A model generated the notes under the pieces. It was not told where the DNA came from. It searched no databases and worked only from the letters and a program-made list of their open reading frames with translations. Below are positions 1 to 7,549 of a stretch of DNA of 8,878 bases, piece by piece (positions within the stretch are counted from its first letter, which is position 1; the number at the start of each line of letters is the position of its first letter). Source of the stretch: JAYRWN01 sp041917975 (GTDB lineage: Bacteria; Bacteroidota; Bacteroidia; Chitinophagales; Saprospiraceae). Both the position numbers and the translations under genes were made by a program. The DNA lies in the NCBI GenBank assembly GCA_041917975.1, contig JAYRWN010000319.1:1-8878 (forward strand), in the 5' to 3' direction.

Positions 1-13
1 TACAGTTATTTGA

Positions 14-1930
14 TCACCCCAAATATTTCTTCAAAAATCCCAGCATGGCTTTATACACCTCAAAGCGATTTTCTTCATTGTGAAAGCCGTGGCCTTCATC
101 GTATTTCACCAGGTAGGGCACATCTACACCCCGCTCCCGCAACGAGGCCACGATTTGGTCCGACTCATCGATGTTGACCCGCGGATCGTTGGCGCCCTGG
201 ATCACGAATAGCGGCGTTTTTATCTGCTCAATATGGTATACCGGCGAGGCAGCTTCCATCATCTCCACCTCTTCCTCCGGATTACCCACCATCTCATACA
301 TCATGGTCAGGTACGGCTTCCAATAGGGTGGAATGGTGTTCATAAACGTGAACAGGTTAGATACGCCGACGTAATCAATGGCACAAACATAGAGGTCCGG
401 GGTGAAGGTTACCCCGGCTAATGTGGCGTAACCACCATAACTACCACCATAGATGGCTACCCGTTCCGGATCGGCTATGCCCTCACGGATCAACCACTGT
501 ACGCCATCGGAAATATCATCCTGCATGGCGCGGCCCCATTGTTTAAAACTGGACGTCCAGAAATTTTTGCCATAGCCGGTGCTGCCGCGGTAATTCATTT
601 GCAATACCGCAAAACCCCGGCTGCACAATAACTGCACCTCCGGATTATAGCCCCACTCGTCACGCACCCACGGCCCGCCATGCGGGTTGATCACCACCGG
701 CAGCGGTCGGGTATCCTTGCCGGGAGGCAACGACAAATAACCATGAATGGTGAATCCGTCCCGGGCCGTATATTTCACCGGCTGCATACGCGCCATATCC
801 TGCTCATCCAGCCAGGGTGAGATAATGGTGATGAGTTTTAATTCATCGGTATTCGTGTTGTATAAATGGTAGGCGCCCCGCGAGCGGTCTGAATGAGCCA
901 CCACCAAATACAAATTTTCCGCTTTGTCCGTATGGGCCAGATCCACTTCGTAACCTGCTAGCCGCTGCTCCAGCTTTTCCTGCAGGCTTTTGCGCCAGGC
1001 GTCAAAAAAATGAAGATGTGTTTTATCCGTAGTATAAACGGCTCCGGTGAGTATTTTCCGCTTCTTGGAGTGGATAGCCGAGGTGACATCCACCTCTGCA
1101 TGAGCAAACAATACCGGACCGCTTTCCTGGCCCGTATGCATATCAAATTTTATCAGCACCGCTTTATCCCGGCCCAGATTAGAGGTCACATAAACCAGGT
1201 GAGCGTGTTCATAATCAAAAAATAACGGCGTGATGGAATCGCGAAAATCGGTGGTGATCACTTCCCGGAAGTCCTCATCCTCATGATCGCGGTACATCAG
1301 GGTGGTATAAACACCATCTTTGATCTTGGTCGCTAACCTCAGCCGCCCGGCATGGTCGGTCATCCATCCATCCAGAGGTTCTTCTTCATTATCGTTTTCG
1401 GCCAGTTGCTCCAATTCACCGGTATAGACATTGATACGGTAAGGATCAAATAATTGCGGATTGTTCAGATTCATGCCGATGATCACGTGATCATGGTCGT
1501 CCTCCAGATCATCGATGAGCTGAATACGCACGCTCTTATAAGGCGTTAAGGCCTTGTACTCACTGCCATCCGCATTGACGGCGTACAACTGATAATTTTC
1601 ATCGCCGGCCTGATCTTTGACATATATCAACCGCTGCGAATTTGCCCACAGATAACCTTCTATGTCGCGCTCCGTTTCCTGGGTGATCTGGCGGATTTCC
1701 GGGTCATCCAGGCGCATGATAAAAATATTTCTACGCCGTTGGTAAGGCCCCAGATAGGATACAAATTGGCCATCATGTGACAATTGGAAATCCGACATTT
1801 CCGGTAATCTGAAAAAATCTTCTACCGAATAGTTATGCGACGTCTGTTCTCCGGCCTCGATCAAGTCGTGAATAACCTCCGGAGAAGAAGGCAGCTCAGG
1901 GTTGCCCGGTAATAAATAATCGTTGATCAT
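14..1930 (-). CDS. S9 family peptidase (prolyl oligopeptidase / acylaminoacyl-peptidase type)
   Basis: A 638-residue serine peptidase of the alpha/beta-hydrolase fold that should cleave short peptides. The N-terminal part (about 35-380) has the beta-strand-rich, WD40-like pattern of the S9 propeller, which in this family filters substrates by size. The catalytic domain (about 385-638) shows the oxyanion-hole motif NPHGGP (415-420), the nucleophile elbow GGSYGG with Ser497, the acid in GANDPRV (Asp582) and His614 in DEGHGF, so the triad is complete. There is no signal peptide, so it should be cytoplasmic; many Bacteroidota S9 homologues are exported instead. The ATG at 1930 overlaps the TGA of the upstream glycyl-tRNA synthetase gene as ATGA, and no Shine-Dalgarno precedes it, which suggests translation coupled to that gene. 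The exact substrate (dipeptidyl, acylaminoacyl or oligopeptide) cannot be read from sequence. The family call is firm. Confidence 0.94.
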   Translation of the reverse strand: MINDYLLPGNPELPSSPEVIHDLIEAGEQTSHNYSVEDFFRLPEMSDFQLSHDGQFVSYLGPYQRRRNIFIMRLDDPEIRQITQETERDIEGYLWANSQRLIYVKDQAGDENYQLYAVNADGSEYKALTPYKSVRIQLIDDLEDDHDHVIIGMNLNNPQLFDPYRINVYTGELEQLAENDNEEEPLDGWMTDHAGRLRLATKIKDGVYTTLMYRDHEDEDFREVITTDFRDSITPLFFDYEHAHLVYVTSNLGRDKAVLIKFDMHTGQESGPVLFAHAEVDVTSAIHSKKRKILTGAVYTTDKTHLHFFDAWRKSLQEKLEQRLAGYEVDLAHTDKAENLYLVVAHSDRSRGAYHLYNTNTDELKLITIISPWLDEQDMARMQPVKYTARDGFTIHGYLSLPPGKDTRPLPVVINPHGGPWVRDEWGYNPEVQLLCSRGFAVLQMNYRGSTGYGKNFWTSSFKQWGRAMQDDISDGVQWLIREGIADPERVAIYGGSYGGYATLAGVTFTPDLYVCAIDYVGVSNLFTFMNTIPPYWKPYLTMMYEMVGNPEEEVEMMEAASPVYHIEQIKTPLFVIQGANDPRVNIDESDQIVASLRERGVDVPYLVKYDEGHGFHNEENRFEVYKAMLGFLKKYLG

Positions 1931-3474
1931 GCTTGAAGGAGTTTATGCCAGCTGATTTTCGCCCAGACTTCTGCGCTGATTTGACTGATGGGGATGCGGA
2001 TCTGATGTAAAGTATCCCGGTCACGCAGTGTCACCGTACCATCTTCCAGGGTTTGATGATCGACCGTCACACAACAGGGTGTACCGATGGCGTCCTGACG
2101 ACGGTAACGGCGTCCGATGGCATCTTTATCGTCGTATTGACAATTAAACTGAAACTTAAGTTCGTTGAATATTTTTTCTCCGGTCTCGACTAAACGGCTG
2201 TCGGTGCGTATCAAGGGCAATACGGCACATTTCACCGGCGCCAGGGTAGGATGTAATTTCAGCACCACGCGGGTTGAGTCGTTGCCATCTGCATCCGGCA
2301 CAGTTTCTTCCTGATAAGCCTGGGTGAGCATGGCCAAAAACATGCGGTCACACCCGATGGAGGTTTCTACCACATAGGGCACATAAGACTCATTCAGTTC
2401 GGGATCAAAATATTGTTGTTTTTTCCCGGATAAACTCTGATGGCTACCCAGGTCAAAATCCGTGCGGGAATGAATGCCTTCCAATTCTTTGAAGCCGAAA
2501 GGAAATTCAAATTGAATATCCACGGCGGCATTGGCATAATGGGCCAGATTTTCATGGTCGTGGAATTTCAGACGACCAGCCGGTGTACCCAGAGCCAAAT
2601 GCCAGGCCATCCGTTTTTGTTTCCAGTAATTATACCACTCCAGTTCAGTACCGGGGCGGATAAAAAACTGCATTTCCATCTGTTCAAATTCGCGCATGCG
2701 GAAGATAAATTGGCGCGCCACAATTTCATTGCGGAACGCTTTGCCGATTTGAGCGATGCCAAAAGGTACTTTCTGGCGGCTGGTTTTTTGGACATTTAGG
2801 AAGTTTACAAAAATGCCCTGGGCTGTTTCCGGGCGCAGATATAATTTGCCCTCTTCCCCGGCAATATTGCCTAACTGAGTGGAAAACATCAGATTAAACT
2901 GACGCACATCCGTCCAGTTGCGCGAGCCTGTATCCGGATCCACGATCTCCAGGTCCTCGATGATTTGTTTTAATTCGGCCAGATCATTGCTTTTCATCGC
3001 CGCGGTCAGGCGGGTTTTCGCTTCATCAGCCTGACGTTGATATTCCACCGCTCTGGGGTTGGTCTCCCGGAATAGCTTTTCATTAAAACTATCCCCAAAC
3101 CGCTTGGCTGCTTTGTCCACTTCCTTATCCGCCTTGCCCTGGATTTTATCGATTTGATCTTCGATCAGCACATCGGCGCGGTAGCGCTTTTTGGAGTCCT
3201 TATTGTCCACCAGGGGATCATTAAAGGCATCCACGTGGCCGGAGGCTTTCCATATTTTCGGATGCATAAAAATGGCCGAATCCAGACCCACGATATTCTC
3301 GTGAGCGTACACCATGGCATTCCACCAATAGGTTTTAAGATTATTTTTCAACTCTACACCATTGGGGCCGTAATCGTAAACGCCACCTAAGCCGTCATAT
3401 ATTTCCGAAGAAGGGTAGATAAAGCCATACTCTTTGCTGTGTGCTACCAGGGTCTTAAATAAGTCCACCATCAT
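1927..3474 (-). CDS. glyS: glycine--tRNA ligase (single-chain, dimeric class II type)
   Basis: Charges tRNA-Gly with glycine using ATP, in the cytoplasm. This is the single-polypeptide alpha2 form, not the GlyQ/GlyS tetramer. An open frame runs further upstream to an ATG at 3507; numbering from that ATG, the N-terminal GlyRS signature YGFIYPSSEIYDGLGG lies at 27-42, RPETAQ at 225-230, class II motif 2 FRNEIVARQFIFRMREFEQ at 258-276, motif 3 around ETSIGCDRMF at 381-390, and the anticodon-binding domain from about 417 to 510. I prefer a start at the tandem ATGs 3474/3471 (515 or 514 residues), because family members begin close to the MVDLFKTLVAHSKEYG-like segment and the extra 11 residues are encoded by a perfect inverted repeat in the leader. 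The helical, charged insert at about 115-190 is expected in this class. The zinc-ligand cysteines seen near here in some homologues are absent (sequence DPDTGS instead). It is the first gene of an operon with the S9 peptidase. Confidence 0.97.
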   Translation of the reverse strand: MMVDLFKTLVAHSKEYGFIYPSSEIYDGLGGVYDYGPNGVELKNNLKTYWWNAMVYAHENIVGLDSAIFMHPKIWKASGHVDAFNDPLVDNKDSKKRYRADVLIEDQIDKIQGKADKEVDKAAKRFGDSFNEKLFRETNPRAVEYQRQADEAKTRLTAAMKSNDLAELKQIIEDLEIVDPDTGSRNWTDVRQFNLMFSTQLGNIAGEEGKLYLRPETAQGIFVNFLNVQKTSRQKVPFGIAQIGKAFRNEIVARQFIFRMREFEQMEMQFFIRPGTELEWYNYWKQKRMAWHLALGTPAGRLKFHDHENLAHYANAAVDIQFEFPFGFKELEGIHSRTDFDLGSHQSLSGKKQQYFDPELNESYVPYVVETSIGCDRMFLAMLTQAYQEETVPDADGNDSTRVVLKLHPTLAPVKCAVLPLIRTDSRLVETGEKIFNELKFQFNCQYDDKDAIGRRYRRQDAIGTPCCVTVDHQTLEDGTVTLRDRDTLHQIRIPISQISAEVWAKISWHKLLQA

Positions 3475-3485
3475 TAATTTTACTT

Positions 3486-3502
3486 TTTTCGCGGGGCGAA
3501 AA
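3486..3502. repeat. Perfect inverted repeat (7-3-7) in the glycyl-tRNA synthetase leader
   Basis: The plus strand reads TTTTCGC GGG GCGAAAA, two perfect 7-bp arms around a GGG loop (CCC in the minus-strand transcript). It ends 12 nt before the preferred start of the synthetase gene at 3474, so the mRNA leader could form a short hairpin next to the start. It is too AT-rich at its base to be called a terminator with confidence, and no T-run follows on the minus strand. Its function is unknown; it could also be a protein-binding site. It has the same layout as the inverted repeat at 8659-8675. Confidence 0.6.
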
Positions 3503-3599
3503 TACAAAACTTAGCGGTTATGCGCTACCCCCTTTTACGGCCCAAGATGATGCCCGGTGTTCCTCTACCGAAAATTAAGGGTACAAACCGCGAAGTAGC

Positions 3600-3949
3600 A
3601 CTTTATCCTTTGAGTCCTCGGTAGCCTTGGTGAAAAAAATGAGTACAGTCAGGTCGTGCATTTTTATTGGCTTTAATAATTAAATGGTTTTTCTGCGCCT
3701 ACCATTTCCACACGCACCCCAAACTCAAACTCACACTTTTAATCCTTGGCGGCCATATAAATTCAAAAGGTTTTGCGCATCCTTCAATTTCCACACCCAA
3801 ACTCAAACTCACACTTATTTCTTTGTGGTCTTGGCGGCCTTGGCGAGAAAAAATAGTTAAGTCCGGATGGCATTTCTATCGATCTAATTAAAAAGGTTAT
3901 GCTACACCCATCCATTTCCACAATCACACTCCAACTCATACTTTAAAAG
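3600..3949. repeat. Three degenerate tandem repeat units in an intergenic region
   Basis: Three imperfect copies lie head to tail: about 3600-3734, 3735-3812 and 3813-3938, with the first bases of a further copy (ACTTTAAAAGG) at 3939-3949. Each unit starts with ACTT, runs through a CCTTGGCGGCC-like core, an A-rich segment and an AATTAAA(A)GG segment, then a CCATTTCCACAC-like segment, and ends in CCAAACTCAAACTCAC or a variant. The middle copy lacks about 50-60 bp of the interior. Similarity is clear in the blocks but falls off between them, so the copies are old. CTTTG(T)GG...CTTGGCGG phrases are, to my knowledge, common in intergenic DNA of Bacteroidota, but I cannot confirm the family here. 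The rest of the gap (3508-3599 and 3950-3967) shows nothing I can name. Confidence 0.75.
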
Positions 3950-3967
3950 GTGGATTGCTCCAATCTG

Positions 3968-3998
3968 TTGTTCTAAAAATAAAAAGAGCGTATCTTTG
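3968..3998 (+). promoter_or_regulatory. Bacteroidota-type promoter of the Uma2-family gene
   Basis: TATCTTTG at 3991-3998 is an exact match to the Bacteroidota -7 consensus TAnnTTTG. A TTG at 3968-3970 lies 20 nt upstream, an acceptable spacing for the -33 element. The gene's ATG at 4003 starts only 4 nt after the -7 box, so transcription would begin at or next to the start codon. The promoter call rests on this consensus only. Confidence 0.6.
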
Positions 3999-4002
3999 AA
4001 AC

Positions 4003-4527
4003 ATGGCACCAATCAAACAAAAAGATTTGCCGGCTTATACCTGGAGTGATTATCAAACCTGGGAAGGTAAGTGGGAATTAATCCACGGCATTCCTTACAG
4101 CATGAGTCCATCGGCCACCAAAAAACATCAGGTGATGCTGAAAAACCTGGTAGTGGCTTTCGACCAAGCTCTAAAAAACAGCGCCTGTCACCCGTGTGAA
4201 ATAGTTACTGATTTGGATTGGATCATTGATGAGCATACAGTGGTCCGGCCCGATGCTTTATTATCGTGCGATGATCGGGATGATGCACTTTACCAGCAGA
4301 AAACACCCTTGGTGGTCATTGAAATTTTATCGCCTTCCACCCGATTAAAAGATTTAAATCTGAAAAAGGACTTATATGCCCACCAAAATGTACTTTATTA
4401 TTTAGTCGCCGATCCGGAAAACCAATCCTACCAATTAATGTCTTGTTCTGCCCAGAAGTACCGGTCGTTACCCGATTACCATATCCTTAAACTGCCTTGC
4501 GGAACACTTCTTTTGCAAGGATTATAA
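4003..4527 (+). CDS. Uma2 family (DUF820) protein, restriction-endonuclease-like fold
   Basis: A 174-residue protein of the Uma2/DUF820 family, which has the PD-(D/E)XK nuclease fold. The family's biological role is not established, although it is often labelled endonuclease. Visible landmarks are the N-terminal WELIHG (24-29, the family's YELIdG motif), RPDALL (82-87, Asp84), VVIEILSPSTR (104-114, Glu107) and the lysines K121/K122 just before DLYA. Together these give the D...E-x-(L)...K arrangement expected of the active site. It ends with the family's Y-x-V-x-DP segment (134-138, here YLVADP). Length is normal. The ATG at 4003 is preferred because the next in-frame ATG (codon 34) would remove the WELIHG motif. 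It has its own promoter and is flanked by long intergenic DNA, so it looks monocistronic. Such genes are often scattered in many copies per genome in some phyla. Confidence 0.9.
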   Translation: MAPIKQKDLPAYTWSDYQTWEGKWELIHGIPYSMSPSATKKHQVMLKNLVVAFDQALKNSACHPCEIVTDLDWIIDEHTVVRPDALLSCDDRDDALYQQKTPLVVIEILSPSTRLKDLNLKKDLYAHQNVLYYLVADPENQSYQLMSCSAQKYRSLPDYHILKLPCGTLLLQGL

Positions 4528-4555
4528 TTGTTATTTGTCGACGGGAACCATGGGA

Positions 4556-4567
4556 TTCCATATGGAA
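4556..4567. repeat. 12-bp perfect palindrome TTCCATATGGAA
   Basis: A perfect 12-bp palindrome 29 nt downstream of the Uma2-family stop codon. With one mismatch and a G-T wobble it extends to about 20 bp. It could be a dimeric-protein binding site or chance; there is no loop and no T-run, so it is not a terminator. Confidence 0.3.
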
Positions 4568-4608
4568 GTCCAAACTCGTTTGGCTGAACAAAATTTTTTA
4601 ATCGCGCA

Positions 4609-4624
4609 GCCAATTAAAATTGGC
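4609..4624. repeat. Inverted repeat GCCAATT-AA-AATTGGC
   Basis: Two perfect 7-bp arms separated by AA, in the 262-nt gap between the Uma2-family and DUF2721 genes. Its left arm overlaps another pairing, TGGCTG (4581-4586) with CAGCCA (4607-4612), so the two structures exclude each other in RNA. A T-run lies at 4594-4599 between them. The two-base loop makes a hairpin unlikely, and an operator-like site is as plausible. Apart from the palindrome at 4556-4567, I see nothing else in this gap beyond a weak -7-like TATCTTAG at 4764-4771. Confidence 0.3.
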
Positions 4625-4789
4625 CAACCAAAAATATAATGCCATAAATATTCAACATCTTATAGATAAGATTCTAATAGCAAATGGCCAGCACTTCATA
4701 AGTAATCTCTATTCACAAACAAACAGCTAAACAAATACACTATGACTTAACGTTAAAGTTCATTATCTTAGACCAGAAAAGGCGCCAGC

Positions 4790-5248
4790 ATGGAAATTTC
4801 AATCAACACGCCGGCCTTATTGTTTCCGGCCATCAGTCTGCTCCTGTTAGCCTATACGAACCGGTTTCTGGCCATCGCCAACCTGATCCGCAAATTGCAC
4901 GACGATTATGTGGTGGGCAGTCCGCATAAAGAAAGTGCCCTGTTGCAGATCCGTGGCTTGCGCCGGCGTTTGAACTACATCCGCTACATGCAGGGATTTG
5001 GAGTGTTTAGTTTTTTACTGTGTGTCTTCAGTATGTATTGTATTTACAACCAATGGATGAGTTGGGCAAATGGTATTTTTGCCTTCAGTCTGATCAGTCT
5101 GCTCGCTTCGCTTATCTTTTCTCTGGTGGAAATCATCATCAGCACCAACGCTCTTGAATTAGCTTTAAAAGATATGGCCGAATTGGATGACCCCAGTTTT
5201 TTTAAGGAATGGTGGCAGGAGAGGAAAGACAAAAAAGAAAAACGATAA
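4790..5248 (+). CDS. DUF2721 family membrane protein
   Basis: A 152-residue integral membrane protein matching the DUF2721 family, for which no function is known. The family signature is the N-terminal ISINTPALLFPAISLLLLAY (3-22) followed by TNRFLAIANLIRKLH. Three hydrophobic segments are visible: about 8-30, 69-88 and 92-117. Between the first and second lies a basic, likely cytoplasmic stretch (RGLRRRLNYIR, 55-65), and the C-terminus is highly charged (ERKDKKEKR). The ATG at 4790 is preceded by AAAAGG (4777-4782, 7 nt spacing), a weak ribosome binding site, and by a -7-like TATCTTAG (4764-4771) that misses one consensus base and has no clear -33 element. The stop is followed after only 3 nt by the propeller sensor gene, so the two may be cotranscribed, although their base composition differs sharply. 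Confidence 0.85.
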   Translation: MEISINTPALLFPAISLLLLAYTNRFLAIANLIRKLHDDYVVGSPHKESALLQIRGLRRRLNYIRYMQGFGVFSFLLCVFSMYCIYNQWMSWANGIFAFSLISLLASLIFSLVEIIISTNALELALKDMAELDDPSFFKEWWQERKDKKEKR

Positions 5249-5251
5249 TCT

Positions 5252-7249
5252 ATGAAACCTACACTCATTATTAATTATAAAATCATAAGTATAACCCTAC
5301 TTTGCCTTCTAAACCATCATCTCATTTCTCAACAAAGGGTCTATCGTATGAAAAAATACGAAAAAGGTGCTATAACCTCCCTTTTACAAGACAAGTATGG
5401 CTATTTATGGATAGGCGGTTATGGTGGACTACAAAAATTTGACGGTACAAACTTTCTATCTTATAATTACAGTAATGCAGACACTACAACTATTATCGAC
5501 TCTAAAATTAATTGTTTATTTGAAGACCACAATGATAATATCTGGGTCGGCACACAATATGGATTGTGTGTTTTTAATAGAAAGACTAATAACTTCAAAC
5601 GGTTTTACAATACTGCCAATGACTCAGTAAGTATTGCTTTAACCAATATTGTTGATATCACCTCTGGTTTGGATAGTAACGTTTACATCATTTCCAATAG
5701 TTCCATATTCAAATACGATAAAAAAATAAATCTGTTATATAATCTTAAAATTAATAAGGAGGGTATTTCATACTTTACATCTATTGAAAGTTATAGCAAA
5801 GATACTTTACTTCTCGGATCGTCCAATGGTTTGTATTATTTAACCAGCTCAAATAAAATTTCATCTGAACTTACTAAATATCAATTTAAGTCTGATATTT
5901 ATAATGCAACCATTAAGGACAAGCAGGTTAATTCCATTGACCATTTAAATGGAACAACATTAATAACTTATGATAAGTATATATATGATCTTAATAAAAA
6001 TACACTAATTACAGTTACAATTGAAGGTCCCTTATTTAAAGCGCTACCTTTTAATAATTCCATCTGGCTTCTTTCAGATGTTGGTCTCTACAAATATAAT
6101 TTGGATAATCATATATTAGATACAGTAGCAAGGCAAGGTATATATCCTTGGGACTTACTTTCAGATCCTTTGTTTTGTGGAATTTTCGATAAAGAAAATA
6201 ATTTTTGGATTGGAAGTTCAAGTGGTTTACACAAGATTCAACATAATTTAATTATGGAAAGTGTCATTTCCATTCATTTAGACCACTCTCAAGACAATCA
6301 CATGCCTTATTATATTCATAGTCAGTTTCAAATAAATGATTCAATAGTTATTACCTGGTTAGCAAATAGTCTTCAGCTATTTAACTTAAATCATATGAAT
6401 TTTTTTAAATATAAGCTACATTCAAACAATAAACAAAGATTCGTTAACAATACAATTGTTTGTTTTTCAAATGATACCGAAGGAAATATATGGTTAGGAG
6501 GTGATAATGGAATAACTGTCCTCAGAAATGGATCAGTCAATGCGAATTTAATGAATGCTTTATCAAAATATCAAGACAAGCTTAACTATATTAGAGATAT
6601 TTTTGTTGATATAAACAATGACGTCTGGGTTGGACGCTGGCCTGGAGGTTTATTTAAATATAATAGTAAAACTAATTCATTAAAAACTTATCTAGATCAA
6701 ACCCAAATACGTAAAATATACCAGGATAATAAAGGAATTATATGGATTGGCACAAGACGAGGCTTGTATAAATATATTTCTTCTCAAGATACCTTCATTC
6801 AATACAGACACGATAGGTATAATAAATCCTCTATGCCAGAAAACACCGCATTCGATATCTATCGAAGCAATGATAGTACTTTGTGGGTCGCTACTTACGG
6901 CGGGGGAATCGCTGCATTAAATATATCTAATGATAGGTTTTTGACATTTTCTTCTGCACATGGTTTAATTAACGATAATGTTCTTGGTATTATTCCAGAT
7001 AAAAATGAATTTTTATGGTTAACCACTTTTGAAGGTTTATCGGTCTTCAGATTAAGCGATAGCTCATTCATAAACTACAATTTTGAAGACGGTTTGTTAA
7101 ACACTTCATATGCGCCATTTTCATCCAGTAAATTATCAGGTGACTCACTAATAATTGTCAAGGGAAATTTTGGTTGGGATATTATAAATATTAAAAGGTT
7201 TATTAATAGCAATAAAAATATAATTGATATTTATATTGACAATATATAA
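5252..7249 (+). CDS. two-component regulator propeller (Reg_prop) sensor, N-terminal portion ending at an in-frame TAA
   Basis: A 665-codon open frame encoding an exported beta-propeller. A signal-peptide-like N-terminus (about 1-27, basic start, hydrophobic ISITLLCLL core) precedes a series of Reg_prop blades with the D-x-x-x-x-(L/I/F)W(I/V/L)G...GL-x-(K/V)(F/Y) pattern, clear at about 43-63, 88-108, 309-329, 403-424, 449-470, 488-508, 535-556 and 579-599; more degenerate blades fill the gap from 130 to 300. In the family such propellers form two seven-bladed domains in the periplasm that sense ligands, often glycans. The Y_Y_Y domain and kinase that normally follow are encoded directly after the stop in the same frame, so as it stands the product would be a free periplasmic propeller. 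There is no Shine-Dalgarno; the start is 3 nt after the DUF2721 stop. The gene is strongly AT-rich compared with every neighbour. Confidence 0.88.
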   Translation: MKPTLIINYKIISITLLCLLNHHLISQQRVYRMKKYEKGAITSLLQDKYGYLWIGGYGGLQKFDGTNFLSYNYSNADTTTIIDSKINCLFEDHNDNIWVGTQYGLCVFNRKTNNFKRFYNTANDSVSIALTNIVDITSGLDSNVYIISNSSIFKYDKKINLLYNLKINKEGISYFTSIESYSKDTLLLGSSNGLYYLTSSNKISSELTKYQFKSDIYNATIKDKQVNSIDHLNGTTLITYDKYIYDLNKNTLITVTIEGPLFKALPFNNSIWLLSDVGLYKYNLDNHILDTVARQGIYPWDLLSDPLFCGIFDKENNFWIGSSSGLHKIQHNLIMESVISIHLDHSQDNHMPYYIHSQFQINDSIVITWLANSLQLFNLNHMNFFKYKLHSNNKQRFVNNTIVCFSNDTEGNIWLGGDNGITVLRNGSVNANLMNALSKYQDKLNYIRDIFVDINNDVWVGRWPGGLFKYNSKTNSLKTYLDQTQIRKIYQDNKGIIWIGTRRGLYKYISSQDTFIQYRHDRYNKSSMPENTAFDIYRSNDSTLWVATYGGGIAALNISNDRFLTFSSAHGLINDNVLGIIPDKNEFLWLTTFEGLSVFRLSDSSFINYNFEDGLLNTSYAPFSSSKLSGDSLIIVKGNFGWDIINIKRFINSNKNIIDIYIDNI

Positions 7250-7549
7250 CTAAACTACGATAAAAAAATTAATGTTTACAATAATACGACCTTTTTCAAA
7301 TTAAAATATGATGAAAACAATATTAAATTTAATTATACTGGTGTAAATTTATCTAATGCGTCAAATATTAAATATGAGTATCGGTTATTAGGTTTTAATA
7401 ACACTTGGGCGCAGAATGGGAAAAACAGCTCTATCACCTTTACCAATTTAAAGCACGGAAGCTATGATTTAGAAATTAGACCAGTTGGTCAAGCAATTGA
7501 TTCGTCAGATCATAAGTTAATTGTATTTGAAATTGCCAAGGCTCCTTAT

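Noticed and set aside
3495..3515. Promoter for the synthetase operon (TATTTTCG or AAGTTTTG on the minus strand)
   Set aside because: Each differs from TAnnTTTG by one fixed base and neither has TTG at the -33 distance, so I could not support a call.
3667..3891. 74-codon plus-strand ORF between the synthetase and Uma2-family genes
   Set aside because: It is a translation of the tandem repeat units; its own protein repeat (KLKLTL) is just the CAAACTCAAACTCAC block read twice. No promoter or family match.
3600..3949. CRISPR array
   Set aside because: The units are long, degenerate and of unequal length, with no constant short repeat alternating with unique spacers, and no cas gene is present.
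7262..7268. A7 run just after the internal TAA, as a possible programmed frameshift site
   Set aside because: The coding frame is the same before and after the stop, so a frameshift is not needed and would break the frame.
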